Shown here in pieces: positions 1 to 8,792 of a DNA stretch of 64,000 nucleotides. Origin of the DNA: Rubrivivax sp. (GTDB lineage Bacteria > Pseudomonadota > Gammaproteobacteria > Burkholderiales > Burkholderiaceae_C); the NCBI GenBank assembly GCA_016789955.1, contig JAEUPB010000100.1, positions 1 through 64,000 on the forward strand, read 5' to 3'. The translations under genes were made by a program, and so were the position numbers. Position 1 is the stretch's first letter, and each line of letters begins with the position of its first letter. The notes under the pieces were generated by a model. The model was not told where the DNA came from. It did not search any database and worked only from the letters and a program-made list of their open reading frames with translations.

Positions 1-282
1 GAACACGGGTTACCCACCGTCGGCGCCCGCGTCGCAGGCGCCGCGCCGCCGGTGGATAACCCTGCCCAGCAGATCACCCAAGACCCAACCCCGGCTTGAG
101 ACTCAAGCCGACAACCGTCCGTTGAAACGGGGCAAGTCCAGCCAGACAGAGGGCACACTTTCTGCCCCGCCTTGCGACTACGGTCCTGGCGTGTTCTCTT
201 CTCGTCCCTCGAACGGGGGAGCCTGTGCGGGTGGCCCGGCTGGGCGATGACGGCGAGGACCTGCAGCGGCACCATGCACGGC
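1..282. other. Left-edge stretch with no supported gene
   Basis: I see no convincing coding region here. The open frames on both strands have the arginine/proline-rich composition typical of shadow frames in GC-rich DNA. The one structured item is a near-perfect palindrome at 92-110 (CGGCTTGAG, one base, CTCAAGCCG), which could fold as a short hairpin. The stretch lies in the accessory patch to the left of the tRNA-Thr. Confidence 0.4.
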
Positions 283-423
283 ATGAGCACCGTTTTCGAG
301 ACCGCCGCCCGCGTCGACGTTCTGGCCGCCACCGTCCGCGCGATCGCCCTGGCCCTGCCTGCAGATGCCGCCATGTCAGCAGTCGACCGACTGCAAGTCG
401 AACTGTCGAACTCGCCGCGCTGA
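283..423 (+). CDS. Possible 46-residue hypothetical protein
   Basis: From ATG 283 the frame gives a short, mostly helical, alanine/valine-rich peptide (begins MSTVFETAARVDVL, ends LQVELSNSPR) whose composition is more protein-like than the other frames here. A second ATG lies three codons upstream at 274. No clear Shine-Dalgarno sequence precedes either start. It would be the first of a short plus-strand run leading to the HNH protein at 500. I do not recognise it. Small proteins like this are common in prophage remnants, but this one may not be real. Confidence 0.25.
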   Translation: MSTVFETAARVDVLAATVRAIALALPADAAMSAVDRLQVELSNSPR

Positions 424-499
424 GGCCGGTCAGCGGCGCGGCGGACGCGGCCGCAGCAGGGACACTGGCCACGGTGCTGCAGGCGCTGACTCGGGCCTG

Positions 500-793
500 A
501 TGGAGCGGCGCACACGGGCCTCGTGCTGGGCGCCCCTTGCGCTGCTGCTGATGGCCCTGTCGGCGGCAGCGGCACCGGGCGACCGATCGCGGGCTCTACG
601 CGCCGAGTTCCAGCGAACGAACCCGTGCCCGAGCACGGGCGCCAGGCGCGGCGCCTGCCCTGGCTATGAGGTCGACCACCGCGAGGCGCTGATCTGCGGC
701 GGCCGCGACGAGCTGGCGAATCTGCAGTGGCTCACGGTGGAAGAGCAGCGCGCCAAGACCCGCGTGGAAGTGAAGCTGTGCCGGAGCAGATGA
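500..793 (+). CDS. Small secreted HNH-type endonuclease-like protein
   Basis: A 97-residue protein. The first ~28 residues form a signal-peptide-like segment (charged MERRTR, then a leucine/alanine core ending SAAAAPG). The mature part carries an HNH-like core: two cysteines (NPCP and GACPGYEVDH), the central VDH dyad, a glycine-rich turn (ICGGRDE), then LANLQWLTVEEQRAKTRVE. The last segment matches the usual N..QWLT...KA..K ending of short HNH nucleases that cut DNA with a beta-beta-alpha metal fold. I placed the start at ATG 500 because the signal peptide begins there; the frame is open further upstream to 365. Such proteins are found in prophages, plasmids and as periplasmic nucleases. Its location beside a tRNA gene fits a mobile-element remnant. 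The true substrate is unknown. Confidence 0.7.
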   Translation: MERRTRASCWAPLALLLMALSAAAAPGDRSRALRAEFQRTNPCPSTGARRGACPGYEVDHREALICGGRDELANLQWLTVEEQRAKTRVEVKLCRSR

Positions 794-917
794 GCGATTT
801 GCGACCAGTATGCGCGGGCGCGCAGGCACGCGCGAATTGGCAACTATGTCCGGCGCAGGTGCGTCGGCCCGGCTTGTAAAACCGAGTCTCGCCACACGCC
901 ACCAAGAAGGTACCGCT

Positions 918-1256
918 ATGAAGACTTGGTTCATCGCCGCCCTCGTCGCGCTGGTTTGCACTCAAGCGGATGCACAGCGGATAGCGGACATCAGTGGTCT
1001 TGGTGGCATTGGATGTGCCGAGTACCTTGAAGACCGTAGGGCCGCCAACAAGACCCAAGACGCGCTTTATGGGACTTGGGCCTGGGGCTACTTGTCGGGC
1101 TACAACCACTTCAGCAGCCACAAGGAAGTCGATATCCCAACCATTCCGACCATCTTGGCCTACTTGGACAAGTACTGCCGCGTAAACCCTCTGGAGAAAG
1201 TTGTCGTGGGTGCAATCACGCTCATCGGCGATCTAGGGGGCTGGAGAAGGCGGTGA
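918..1256 (+). CDS. Secreted Rap1a/Tai- or HdeA-like small protein
   Basis: A 112-residue protein starting at ATG 918 with a purine-rich ribosome site (AAGAAGG) about 8 bases upstream. Residues 1-19 (MKTWFIAALVALVCTQADA) are a signal peptide. The mature protein has a Cys (GCAEYL), an aromatic W-x-W-G-Y-x-x-G-Y segment, and a second Cys (YLDKYCRVNPLEKV) followed by a hydrophobic helix. This Cys...W..GY..G...C layout is that of the Rap1a/Tai type VI immunity fold and related HdeA-like periplasmic proteins, which use a disulfide-linked helical bundle. The codon use is visibly less GC-rich than that of its neighbours, which supports lateral origin. No cognate effector is visible in the window. 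Family assignment is by pattern only. Confidence 0.6.
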   Translation: MKTWFIAALVALVCTQADAQRIADISGLGGIGCAEYLEDRRAANKTQDALYGTWAWGYLSGYNHFSSHKEVDIPTIPTILAYLDKYCRVNPLEKVVVGAITLIGDLGGWRRR

Positions 1257-1402
1257 ATCCCCTGCGGGCAGGCGATGGCTTGGCGCAAGGCGCCGGAATG
1301 GAATCGTTGCGATGGCGAGGGGCGAGGGGGCGGCGGCCCTGCAGGTGCTGTCGGGATGGGGCCACCGTGCCTACAGGGCGCCTACAGCGCCGGCAGAAAG
1401 GA

Positions 1403-1437
1403 CAAGGGGTCGGCGCCTTGTGAACGCCAACCCCTTG
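1403..1437 (-). terminator. Probable intrinsic terminator after tRNA-Thr
   Basis: CAAGGGGT (1403-1410) pairs with ACCCCTTG (1430-1437), and an internal GGCG/CGCC extends the stem past one mismatch, leaving a 9-base loop. Read on the minus strand the hairpin lies just downstream of the tRNA-Thr 3' end and is followed by a pyrimidine tract (TGTCCTTTCT). The tail is weak for a classical terminator. Confidence 0.45.
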
Positions 1438-1444
1438 ATTTCTC

Positions 1445-1520
1445 TGGTGCCGGTGAAGAGAGTCGAACTCCCGACCTTCGCATTACGAATGCGCTGCTCT
1501 ACCAACTGAGCTACACCGGC
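1445..1520 (-). tRNA. tRNA-Thr (anticodon CGU)
   Basis: The minus-strand transcript begins GCCGGTGTAGCTCAGTTGG and ends with an encoded CCA. All four arms can be drawn: acceptor GCCGGTG/CACCGGC, D-arm with AGCTCAGTTGG, anticodon stem GCGCA/TGCG with loop TTCGTAA giving anticodon CGT, and T-arm GGGAGTTCGACTCTC. The length of 76 bases includes CCA. The 3' end faces the accessory genes at 1-1.4 kb, the usual orientation for an island that integrates into a tRNA 3' end. Confidence 0.95.
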
Positions 1521-1562
1521 GAAGCCCGCGAGTATAGGGCATCGGCCACCGCTCGGCCCCGA

Positions 1563-1877
1563 TCAGCGGCTCGCCGATGCCGGCGGCGGCAACGCGGGCG
1601 TCATCGCATCCAGCGGGATGCCGCGGCGGCGGAACTCCCCCAGCACCATCTGCACCGGGACGCTGCCGCCATCGGCCAGCGCCTGCACCTGCGACGCGAA
1701 CGCATCGATCGTGCGGCGCGACTGTTCGGCACGCTGCAGCGGCGCCGCCTGCGCGGCGAGCCGCGCGCGCAGGTCCTGCCTCACGTCGCGGAGGTGCCAG
1801 GCCTGCGCGATGAACCAGGCGAGCACGGCCGCCAGCAGCAGCGCCGTGGGCACGAACAGGCCGTGGCGGCGCGTCAT
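1563..1877 (-). CDS. Small single-pass membrane protein with coiled-coil segment
   Basis: A 104-residue protein: a short basic N-terminus, one transmembrane helix at about residues 8-26 (LFVPTALLLAAVLAWFIAQ), then a charged Arg/Gln/Leu-rich helix likely to be coiled coil, and a proline-rich tail. Its ATG overlaps the TGA of the preceding gene (ATGA at 1874-1877), so the two are translationally coupled. The layout (short cytoplasmic tip, one membrane helix, periplasmic coiled coil) resembles small bitopic scaffold proteins. I cannot assign a family. It is the last gene of the prfB-pepN-fbp run. Confidence 0.65.
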   Translation of the reverse strand: MTRRHGLFVPTALLLAAVLAWFIAQAWHLRDVRQDLRARLAAQAAPLQRAEQSRRTIDAFASQVQALADGGSVPVQMVLGEFRRRGIPLDAMTPALPPPASASR

Positions 1878-2140
1878 CGCGCGGGCAGCGGATGCGCGGC
1901 GAGCAGCGCGCGGATGCGGCCGTCGCCGTCCTGGCCGCGCTCGGCCATCGTCGCCAGCAGGCGGACCATCTCGCGGTGCACCTGCTCCAACGGCGCCGTC
2001 TGCTGCACGTACTGCTGCTGCTGCACGAGTTCGGCCTGCAGGGCCTCGTTGATGCGCTGCAGGCGGAGCACCGTGCCCATCAGCAGCGCGAGCAGGCCGG
2101 CGCCGGCCAGGAGCAGCGCCCACTCCGCACGGGTCAGCAT
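1874..2140 (-). CDS. Small single-pass membrane protein with Gln-rich coiled coil
   Basis: An 88-residue protein. I start it at the ATG of MLTRAEWALLL (2140), just after the phosphatase stop at 2148; the frame is open to 2185. One membrane helix spans about residues 7-24, followed by a glutamine-rich heptad-like stretch (RINEALQAELVQQQQYVQQ). It shares the architecture of the next gene and overlaps it by 4 bases, so the two products may pair as a heteromeric bitopic complex. No known family is recognised. Confidence 0.65.
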   Translation of the reverse strand: MLTRAEWALLLAGAGLLALLMGTVLRLQRINEALQAELVQQQQYVQQTAPLEQVHREMVRLLATMAERGQDGDGRIRALLAAHPLPAR

Positions 2141-2147
2141 GTGCGCT

Positions 2148-2813
2148 TCAGGCGTAGGTGATCCAGCCGTCGTACGGCGGGCCATCCAGGTGCGGCAGAT
2201 GGTTGAAGGTGTGCAGCGCGCGCCGGCCGCGCGAGACGACCAGTTCCGTCAGCGCGCTGTTGCGCAGCCGCAGGTTCAGTTCGACGAAGGCTTCCGGTGG
2301 CGCGCCCACCGTGCGCGCGACGGCCGTGCAGATCGGGCCGCCGCTGGAGACCACGAGCACGTACGCGTCGGTCTCGGCGGCCGTGGCCAGCGCGGCATCC
2401 ACGGCATCGGCGAACGCGGCATAGGGCGGCAGCCCCTGCGGCAGCACCTCGCCGCGCGCCCAGCGCCGCAGCCCGTCGCGCAGCAGGCGGAAATGGCCCC
2501 GCACCTCCTCGGGCGTGCGGGCCGGCGCGAGCGGCCCCTCGTGCACGGTACGGATCACCGCTACGCTGTCGTATTCGTCGAGCCCCGGCAGCGCTTGCGC
2601 TGCATGGGCCGTACCGAGCCCCTCTTCGAGTGCTGCGAGCGACTGCTCGTGCCGCCGCAGCGTGCCGCGCAGCACCGCGTCGAAGCGCATCCCGCGGCCG
2701 CGGAACCACTCGCCCAGGCGCACGCACTGCCGGTGCCCGAGCTCGCTCAGGCGGTCGTAGTCGTCGCTGCCGAACGAGGCCTGCCCGTGGCGCACCAGTA
2801 CCAGCGTGCCCAC
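2148..2813 (-). CDS. Histidine phosphatase superfamily protein (phosphoglycerate-mutase-like)
   Basis: A 221-residue protein. The family signature LVLVRHGQASFG lies at residues 4-15; the His of RHG is the phospho-acceptor. A second conserved basic/His region appears as LVVSSGGP (about 175), where most members carry SHG; here the canonical His is replaced by Ser, which is worth noting. The start is GTG, one base after the fbp stop, so translation is probably coupled to fbp. The substrate is not predictable. The family includes broad phosphatases, SixA-like regulators and cofactor-dependent mutases; with the altered second motif, activity may be reduced. Confidence 0.85.
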   Translation of the reverse strand: MGTLVLVRHGQASFGSDDYDRLSELGHRQCVRLGEWFRGRGMRFDAVLRGTLRRHEQSLAALEEGLGTAHAAQALPGLDEYDSVAVIRTVHEGPLAPARTPEEVRGHFRLLRDGLRRWARGEVLPQGLPPYAAFADAVDAALATAAETDAYVLVVSSGGPICTAVARTVGAPPEAFVELNLRLRNSALTELVVSRGRRALHTFNHLPHLDGPPYDGWITYA

Positions 2814-2814
2814 G

Positions 2815-3849
2815 TCAGGCCGCGCCCCCGGTCTCGGCGTGGTACCGGGTGACGCGCTCCACCTCGTGGCGCGACCCCAGCACCACCGCCACGCGCTCGT
2901 GCAGCTTGCCCGGAACGAGATCGAGGATGCGGCGCTGCCCGTCGGTGGCCATGCCGCCGGCCTGCTCGACGATGAAGGCCATCGGGTTGGCCTCGTACAT
3001 CAGGCGCAGCTTGCCGGGCTTGTCGGCCTCGCGCTTGTCCCAGGGGTAGAGGAACACGCCGCCGCGGGTGAGGATGCGGTGCACGTCGGCCACCATGCTG
3101 GCCACCCAGCGCATGTTGAAGTCCTTGCCGCGCGGGCCTTCGCGGCCGGCCAGGCATTCGTCGATGTAGCGGCGCACCGGCGGCGCCCAGTGGCGCAGGT
3201 TGCTCATGTTGATCGCGAACTCGCGCGTGTCCTCGGGGATCTGCACCTGCTCGGCGGTCAGCACCCACGAGCCGGTCTCGCGGTCGAGCGTGAACATCGC
3301 CACGCCGCTGCCCACCGTCAGCACCAGCGTGGTCTGCGGGCCATAGACGCAGTAGCCGGCCGCAGCCTGCTGCTTGCCGGGCTGCAGGAAGTCCTCCTCG
3401 GCGATGCCGCGCGCATGGCCGATCTTGCGCAGCACGCTGAAGATGGTGCCGATCGAGACGTTGACATCGATGTTGCTGGAGCCGTCGAGCGGGTCGAACA
3501 GCAGCATGTACTCGCCCTGCGGGTAGCGGTTGGGCACCACGTGGATCGAGTCCATCTCCTCGCTGGCCATCGCCGCCAGGTGGCCGCCCCACTCGTTGGC
3601 CTCGATCAGCACCTCGTTGCTGATGACGTCGAGCTTCTTCTGCACCTCGCCCTGCACGTTCTCGCTGCCGGCGGTGCCCAGCACATCGCCGAGCGCGCCC
3701 TTGTTCACCGCGATGGCGATGGTCTTGCAGGCGCGTGCGACGACCTCGATCAGCAGCCGCAGCTGCGCCGGGATGTGGCCGTGCTCGCGCTGCTGCTCGA
3801 CCAGGTAGCGCGTGAGGCTGATTCGGGCGGTGCGGTTCGCGGGGCTCAT
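2815..3849 (-). CDS. fbp: Fructose-1,6-bisphosphatase, class I
   Basis: A 344-residue cytoplasmic enzyme that removes the C1 phosphate of fructose 1,6-bisphosphate in gluconeogenesis and, in autotrophs, the Calvin cycle. It begins [16 protein letters not shown], typical for the family. The metal/substrate motifs are intact: SEEMD near residue 115, the [12 protein letters not shown] loop near 138, and a C-terminal region with [14 protein letters not shown]. Length and motifs match proteobacterial class I enzymes. It lies 34 bases downstream of pepN on the same strand, a pairing common in Burkholderiales, and is followed almost without gap by a phosphatase gene. Confidence 0.96.
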   Translation of the reverse strand: MSPANRTARISLTRYLVEQQREHGHIPAQLRLLIEVVARACKTIAIAVNKGALGDVLGTAGSENVQGEVQKKLDVISNEVLIEANEWGGHLAAMASEEMDSIHVVPNRYPQGEYMLLFDPLDGSSNIDVNVSIGTIFSVLRKIGHARGIAEEDFLQPGKQQAAAGYCVYGPQTTLVLTVGSGVAMFTLDRETGSWVLTAEQVQIPEDTREFAINMSNLRHWAPPVRRYIDECLAGREGPRGKDFNMRWVASMVADVHRILTRGGVFLYPWDKREADKPGKLRLMYEANPMAFIVEQAGGMATDGQRRILDLVPGKLHERVAVVLGSRHEVERVTRYHAETGGAA

Positions 3850-3883
3850 CGTCGGATGCTGAATGGTGGGTACTCGCGGGGGA

Positions 3884-6559
3884 CTACGCCGCGTCGGCCA
3901 GCGCGTGCTGCACGACCTCGCGCACGTCGCTGGACAGCGTGGCCTTGGCCGCCACCTTCTCGATGGCCGCGCGCGCCGACGTGCGGTACGGCTCGGACAG
4001 CGTGCGCCAGCGGTCCATCGCGCGGGCCATGCGCGAGGCGAGCTTGGGGTTGCCCGCGTCGAGCTGCAGCACCATGTCCGCCCAGAGCGCGTGGCCGGCG
4101 CCGTCCGGCCGGTGGAACGAGGCCGGGTTGCCGAAGAACAGCGGCGACAGCAGGCTGCGCGCGCGGTTCGGGTTCTTCAGCGAGTAGTCGGCGTGCTTCA
4201 TCAGCGACAGCACGCGTGAGAACGTGGCGCCGGCGCGTTCGCCCAGTGGCTCGGCGGCTGCTGCCTGCATCGCGAACCACTTGTCGATGACCAGCGCGTC
4301 GCCCTTGAACATCGCGTGCATGCGGTCGAGTGCCGGCTGCGCCAGCTCGGCGTGCGAGTGCACGAGCGCGCCCAGCGCGCCCAGCCGGTCGGTCATGCTG
4401 CCGGCGTCCTTGAAGCGCTGGTAGGCGCGGCCGGGCCACACGGCGTCGTGGGTCTGTGCGGCCCGCAGGCAGAGCATCGAGAGCGCCCGATTGGCCAGCG
4501 CACGCCGGCCTGCCTGCTGCGGCGTGGGCGCGTAGCCCTCGCGCACCTGGTGGGCCTCCCAGGCCCATTGCCAGTCGGCTTCGAGCATCGACGCGAGCTG
4601 GTTGCGGAAGCGCTCACGCACGAGGTGGATGCGCTGCGGGTCGACCGCCTCGCCCCGGCCGGCGATCTGCTCGGCCACCTCGCCCTCGTCGGGGAGCTGC
4701 AGCACGAGGTCCTTGAACGACGGATCGAGCCCGTCCTGCCGCAGCGCTCGGCCCATCGCCGAGACATAGGCATCGTCGAGCGGGTGCGTGCCGGGCTGCA
4801 GCACGGCATCCACGAGCCGGCGCATCGCGAGCTTCTGCGCCGCTTCCCAGCGGTTGAACGCATCGTCGTCGTGGGCCAGCAGCGCGAGCAGGTCTTCGTC
4901 GGCGAGGCCGTCGTCGAGGACGACCGGCGAAGAGAACCCGCGCAGGAGCGAAGGGACTGGCGGCGCGGCGACCTCGTCGAACACGTACGCCTGCTCGGGT
5001 TGGTCGAGGACCAGCAGCCGCTGCGGCGCCAGGTTCCCGCCGTCGCGGCCGACCAGCGCCGCCAGCACAGGGATCACGAACGGCTCCTTGGCAGGCTGGC
5101 CCGGCGTGGCCGGGCACTGCTGCGCAAGCGTGAGCGTGGCGCGGCGCGCGTCGGCGTCGTAGTGGCAGCGCGCCGTGACGCGCGGCGTGCCCGACTGCGC
5201 GTACCAGCGCTTGAAGGCGTCCAGCCGCGTGGCGAGCTCGCTGTGCGCGTTCGCATCGGCGATGGCCTGCGCGAAGTCGTCGCAGGTCACGGCCTGGCCG
5301 TCGTGGCGCTGGAAGTACAGCGTCAGGCCGCGGGCGAAGCCGTCGGCCCCCACCAGCGTCTGCATCATGCGCACCACCTCGGCGCCCTTCTCGTAGACGG
5401 TGGCGGTGTAGAAGTTGTCGATGGCGGCGTACTGGTCGGGCCGCACCGGGTGCGCCATCGGGCCGGCGTCTTCGGGAAACTGCGACTGGCGCAGGCGCCG
5501 CACGTCGTTGATGCGGCAGACGGCGCGCGCATTCGCGTCGCCGGCCATGTCCATCGAGAACTCCTGGTCGCGGAAGACCGTCAGGCCCTCCTTCAGCGAC
5601 AGCTGGAACCAGTCGCGACAGGTCACGCGGTTGCCGGTCCAGTTGTGGAAGTACTCGTGCCCGATCACGCTCTCGATGGCGTGGAAGTCGCGGTCGGTGG
5701 CGGTGGCCGGGGACGCCAGCACGTAGGCGGTGTTGAACAGGTTCAGGCCCTTGTTCTCCATCGCGCCGGAGTTGTAGTCCTGCACCGCCACGATCATGAA
5801 TCGGTCGAGGTCCAGCGCCAGCCCGAAGCGCGCCTCGTCCCAGGCCACCGAGGCCACCAGCGAAGCCATCGCGTGCTCGGTCTTGCCGAGGTCGCCGGGG
5901 CGCACGTAGACCTGCAGCAGGTGCTCACGGCCGCCGCGGCTGACGATGCGCTGCTCGCGGGCGACCAGGTTGCCGGCCACCAGCGCGAACAGGTAGCTGG
6001 GCTTGGGGTAGGGGTCGTGCCACTTCGCGTAGTGGCGGCCGCCGTCGAGCTCGCCCTGCTCGACGAGGTTGCCGTTGGACAGCAGCACCGGGTACTTCGC
6101 CTTGTCGGCGCGCAGCGTCACCGTGTACGTGGCCATCACGTCGGGCCGGTCGAGGAAGTACGTGATGCGGCGGAAGCCCTCGGCCTCGCATTGCGTGAAC
6201 AGGCCGCCGGCGCTGGTGTACAGGCCCGACAGCTCCGTGTTCTTGTCGGGCGCGTTGGTGTTGCGGATCTCCAGCGTGAACGCGTCGGCCGCGGGCGGCT
6301 GCTCGATCACCAGCAGGCTGCCGTCCTGCCGGAACGACAGGCTCTGGCCGTCGGCCATCACTCGCAGCAGCACCAGGTCCTCGCCGTGCAGCACCAGCGG
6401 CTGGCCGGGCGGCAGCGCGGTGTTGCGCTCGACGCGCAGCTTCGACGACACGATGGTCTTGGCCGCGTCGAGGTCGAAGCTCAGCTCGGCGGCGCGGATC
6501 CAGTAGGCCGGCGGCGCGTAGTCCCGTCGGTGGACGATCACGGAGTGCGTTTCGCGCAT
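3884..6559 (-). CDS. pepN: Aminopeptidase N (M1 family)
   Basis: An 891-residue cytoplasmic zinc aminopeptidase, the usual PepN length. The substrate-anchoring motif SGAMENKG and the zinc site [11 protein letters not shown] (HExxH) with the downstream Glu in [13 protein letters not shown] are all present. The N-terminal domain has the family's STTELSGLY-like segment ([12 protein letters not shown]). The ATG at 6559 is preceded by a good ribosome site (AAGGAGAC). It removes N-terminal residues from peptides made by ATP-dependent proteases. It follows prfB by 34 bases and probably shares its transcript. Confidence 0.96.
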   Translation of the reverse strand: MRETHSVIVHRRDYAPPAYWIRAAELSFDLDAAKTIVSSKLRVERNTALPPGQPLVLHGEDLVLLRVMADGQSLSFRQDGSLLVIEQPPAADAFTLEIRNTNAPDKNTELSGLYTSAGGLFTQCEAEGFRRITYFLDRPDVMATYTVTLRADKAKYPVLLSNGNLVEQGELDGGRHYAKWHDPYPKPSYLFALVAGNLVAREQRIVSRGGREHLLQVYVRPGDLGKTEHAMASLVASVAWDEARFGLALDLDRFMIVAVQDYNSGAMENKGLNLFNTAYVLASPATATDRDFHAIESVIGHEYFHNWTGNRVTCRDWFQLSLKEGLTVFRDQEFSMDMAGDANARAVCRINDVRRLRQSQFPEDAGPMAHPVRPDQYAAIDNFYTATVYEKGAEVVRMMQTLVGADGFARGLTLYFQRHDGQAVTCDDFAQAIADANAHSELATRLDAFKRWYAQSGTPRVTARCHYDADARRATLTLAQQCPATPGQPAKEPFVIPVLAALVGRDGGNLAPQRLLVLDQPEQAYVFDEVAAPPVPSLLRGFSSPVVLDDGLADEDLLALLAHDDDAFNRWEAAQKLAMRRLVDAVLQPGTHPLDDAYVSAMGRALRQDGLDPSFKDLVLQLPDEGEVAEQIAGRGEAVDPQRIHLVRERFRNQLASMLEADWQWAWEAHQVREGYAPTPQQAGRRALANRALSMLCLRAAQTHDAVWPGRAYQRFKDAGSMTDRLGALGALVHSHAELAQPALDRMHAMFKGDALVIDKWFAMQAAAAEPLGERAGATFSRVLSLMKHADYSLKNPNRARSLLSPLFFGNPASFHRPDGAGHALWADMVLQLDAGNPKLASRMARAMDRWRTLSEPYRTSARAAIEKVAAKATLSSDVREVVQHALADAA

Positions 6560-6593
6560 GGACGTTGTCTCCTTGGGGCCTCCGAGGAGGCCC

Positions 6594-7698
6594 TCACAAG
6601 CCCTGCTTCAGGCTGGCCTCGATGAAGGCATCGAGGTCGCCGTCGAGGACCTTCTGCGTGTTGCTGATCTCGACGTTGGTGCGCAGGTCCTTGATGCGGC
6701 TCTGGTCGAGCACATAGCTGCGGATCTGGTGGCCCCAGCCGACGTCGGTCTTGCTGTCCTCGAGCTTCTGCTGCTGCTCGCGCTGCTTGCGCATCTCGTG
6801 CTCGTACAGCCGGCTCTTCAGCATCTGCCAGGCCTCGTCTCGGTTGCGATGCTGGCTGCGGTCGTTCTGGCACTGAACGACGATGCCGGTCGGGATGTGC
6901 GTGAGCCGCACCGCCGAGTCGGTCTTGTTGATGTGCTGCCCGCCGGCGCCGCTGGCGCGAAAGGTGTCGGTGCGCACGTCGGCCGGGTTGATCTCGATCT
7001 CGATCGAGTCGTCCACCTCGGGGTAGACGAACAGCGACGCGAAGCTCGTGTGACGGCCGCCGGACGAGTCGAACGGGCTCTTGCGCACCAGGCGATGCAC
7101 GCCGGTCTCGGTGCGCAGCTGCCCGTAGGCGTACTCGCCCTCGATCTTCAGCGTGGCGCTGCGGATGCCGGCCACGTCGCCCTCGGTCTCTTCCAGCACC
7201 TCGGCCTTGAAGCCCTTGCGCTCGCAGTACTTCAGGTACTGGCGCAGCAGCATCTGTGCCCAGTCGCAGGCCTCGGTGCCGCCGGCGCCGGCCTGGATGT
7301 CGATGAAGCAGTTCAGCGGGTCGGCGGGGTTGCTGAACATGCGCCGGAACTCGAACTGCTCGACGACCTCGCGCAGCTTGTGCGCATCGGCCTCGATGGC
7401 CTGCAGGCCGGCGATGTCGCCGTCGGCCTTGCTCATCTCGTACAGCTCGGTGTTGTCGTCGAGGTTGCCGCGCAGGTGGTCGATGGTGCCGACCACGCCC
7501 TCGAGCAGCTTCTTCTCGCGGCCGAGCTCCTGCGCCCGCTTGGGCTCGTTCCAGACGCTCGGGTTCTCCAGCGCCGCGTTGACCTCGTTCAGCCGCAGTG
7601 CCTTGCGGTCGTAGTCAAAGATACCCCCGTAGCTGTTCGGTGCGGGCGGAGAGGTCGGCCAGCAGGGTGCCGATGGCGTTGATCTGTTCGGTGTCCAT
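6594..7698 (-). CDS. prfB: Peptide chain release factor 2 (programmed frameshift)
   Basis: RF2 reads UGA and UAA and triggers peptide release at the ribosome. The true start is ATG 7698; the frame runs 27 codons to an in-frame TGA at 7617-7615 and continues in the +1 frame for 340 codons, giving 367 residues. The stop-recognition tripeptide SPF ([12 protein letters not shown]) and the catalytic GGQ loop ([14 protein letters not shown]) are both present. Autoregulation is by the frameshift: low RF2 favours the shift. An uninterrupted frame runs up to 7739 but bypasses this control and has an atypical N-terminus, so I reject that start. It is the first gene of the run that includes pepN and fbp. 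Confidence 0.96.
7614..7632 (-). promoter_or_regulatory. prfB programmed +1 frameshift site
   Basis: The minus strand reads CTACGGGGGTATCTTTGAC: an internal Shine-Dalgarno-like GGGGG, three bases, the slippery CTT, the in-frame stop TGA and a following C. This is the canonical RF2 autoregulation signal; the ribosome slips from CTT TGA to TTT GAC when RF2 is scarce. It lies at codons 23-28 of prfB. Confidence 0.95.
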
Positions 7699-7760
7699 GG
7701 GGCGCGATTGTCTCTCGGCTCGCGGCGTCGCCGCTTCAAGCCCGTGCCCGAGCCCGTGCA

Positions 7761-8669
7761 TCAATCGGCCAGGAACCGGCGCAAGTGCGCGGCCACCGCC
7801 TCGGGCTGGTCGTGGTGCAGCATGTGGCCGCAGTCGGCGATGACGTGGCGTTCCGTGTGCGGCACCACGTCGAGCCGGCGGTGGAACTCGGGCTTGGTGT
7901 AGCGATCACCCCACCACTTGGCGATGTCGGTGTCGGCGCCTTCGATCCACAGCACCCGGGCGCGGATCGCCTTCCACGACTCGAGCACTTCGTCGACGTG
8001 ATACAGCAACGGGTTGGGCCGCTTGTGCGCCGGATCGCCCAGCACGTGCCAGCGCCCGTCGGCGCGCTGCTCGGCCCAGTGCGGCGCCAGCCACGCGGCG
8101 CGTTCGGCCGACAGCCGCGGGTTGTTGCGCATCAGCCGCTCGGCCACCTCGGCCAGGCTGGCGTAATCGCGCATCGTCTGCGGCGTCTTCAGTTCGTCCA
8201 GCCACTGGACGAGGCGGCGCGGCCCTTGCGACGGGCGCGCGGCCGGCATGCCGAAGCCTTCGAGGTTGACGAGGCGGCGGATGCGCTGCGGTCGCACGCC
8301 GGCGTAGCTCATCACGACGTTGCCGCCCATGCTGTGGCCGAGCAGGTCCACCGGCGCGTCGGGCGAGATCGCGTCGAGCAGGCCGTCGAGGTCGCCGAGG
8401 TAGTCGGGGAACCAGTAGCAGTCGGCGTGCGGCGATTCGGTGCGGCCGAAGCCGCGCCAGTCCGGCGCGACCACCTCGCGATCGTCTTCGAGTGCGTCGA
8501 CGATGAACTGGAACGAGGCGGCCACGTCCATCCAGCCGTGCATCATCACCAGCGGCGGCGAGGAACCGGGAGTCGTGGCCGGCCAGCGGTGCAGGTGGTG
8601 GCGCAGGCCGCGCACGGTGACGAACTCGCTGCGCGACGGGCGGCGCGGCTGGCAAGGCGGGGCAGACAT
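7761..8669 (-). CDS. Alpha/beta hydrolase
   Basis: A 302-residue soluble alpha/beta-hydrolase. The oxyanion segment MMHGWMD is followed by the nucleophile elbow GHSMGG and the C-terminal catalytic His in DCGHMLHHDQP; the acid is probably the Asp of IEGADTD. I start it at ATG 8669 (MSAPPCQPRR), because the frame upstream lacks protein-like composition and runs into the divergent GST gene. Esterase, epoxide hydrolase-like and C-C hydrolase members share these motifs, so the substrate is open. It is divergent from the GST gene, with a 123-base shared promoter region. Confidence 0.88.
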   Translation of the reverse strand: MSAPPCQPRRPSRSEFVTVRGLRHHLHRWPATTPGSSPPLVMMHGWMDVAASFQFIVDALEDDREVVAPDWRGFGRTESPHADCYWFPDYLGDLDGLLDAISPDAPVDLLGHSMGGNVVMSYAGVRPQRIRRLVNLEGFGMPAARPSQGPRRLVQWLDELKTPQTMRDYASLAEVAERLMRNNPRLSAERAAWLAPHWAEQRADGRWHVLGDPAHKRPNPLLYHVDEVLESWKAIRARVLWIEGADTDIAKWWGDRYTKPEFHRRLDVVPHTERHVIADCGHMLHHDQPEAVAAHLRRFLAD

Positions 8670-8792
8670 CCGACGACTGTAGGCCAGGCGCGCGCGGGCC
8701 GGCCAGTCGCGGGGAAGCCCCGGCGATTGATGCGCCGGGCCATGCTTAAATCGCCTTCCGTCCGCTGCGGGCATCACCGGAGAGCGCCCCCG

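Noticed and set aside
111-135. GTTGAAAC sequence resembling the end of a CRISPR repeat
   Set aside because: It occurs once, with no regularly spaced repeats on either side, and no cas gene is near. A chance match.
1275-2852. Long plus-strand open frame through the tRNA-Thr and beyond
   Set aside because: It translates the complement of the tRNA and of the minus-strand genes into Arg/Ala-rich sequence; no domain is visible. A GC-rich shadow frame.
6594-7739. prfB starting at 7739 without frameshift
   Set aside because: The added N-terminus is Arg/Pro-rich and unlike RF2, whereas ATG 7698 gives the conserved N-terminus and a perfect frameshift site.
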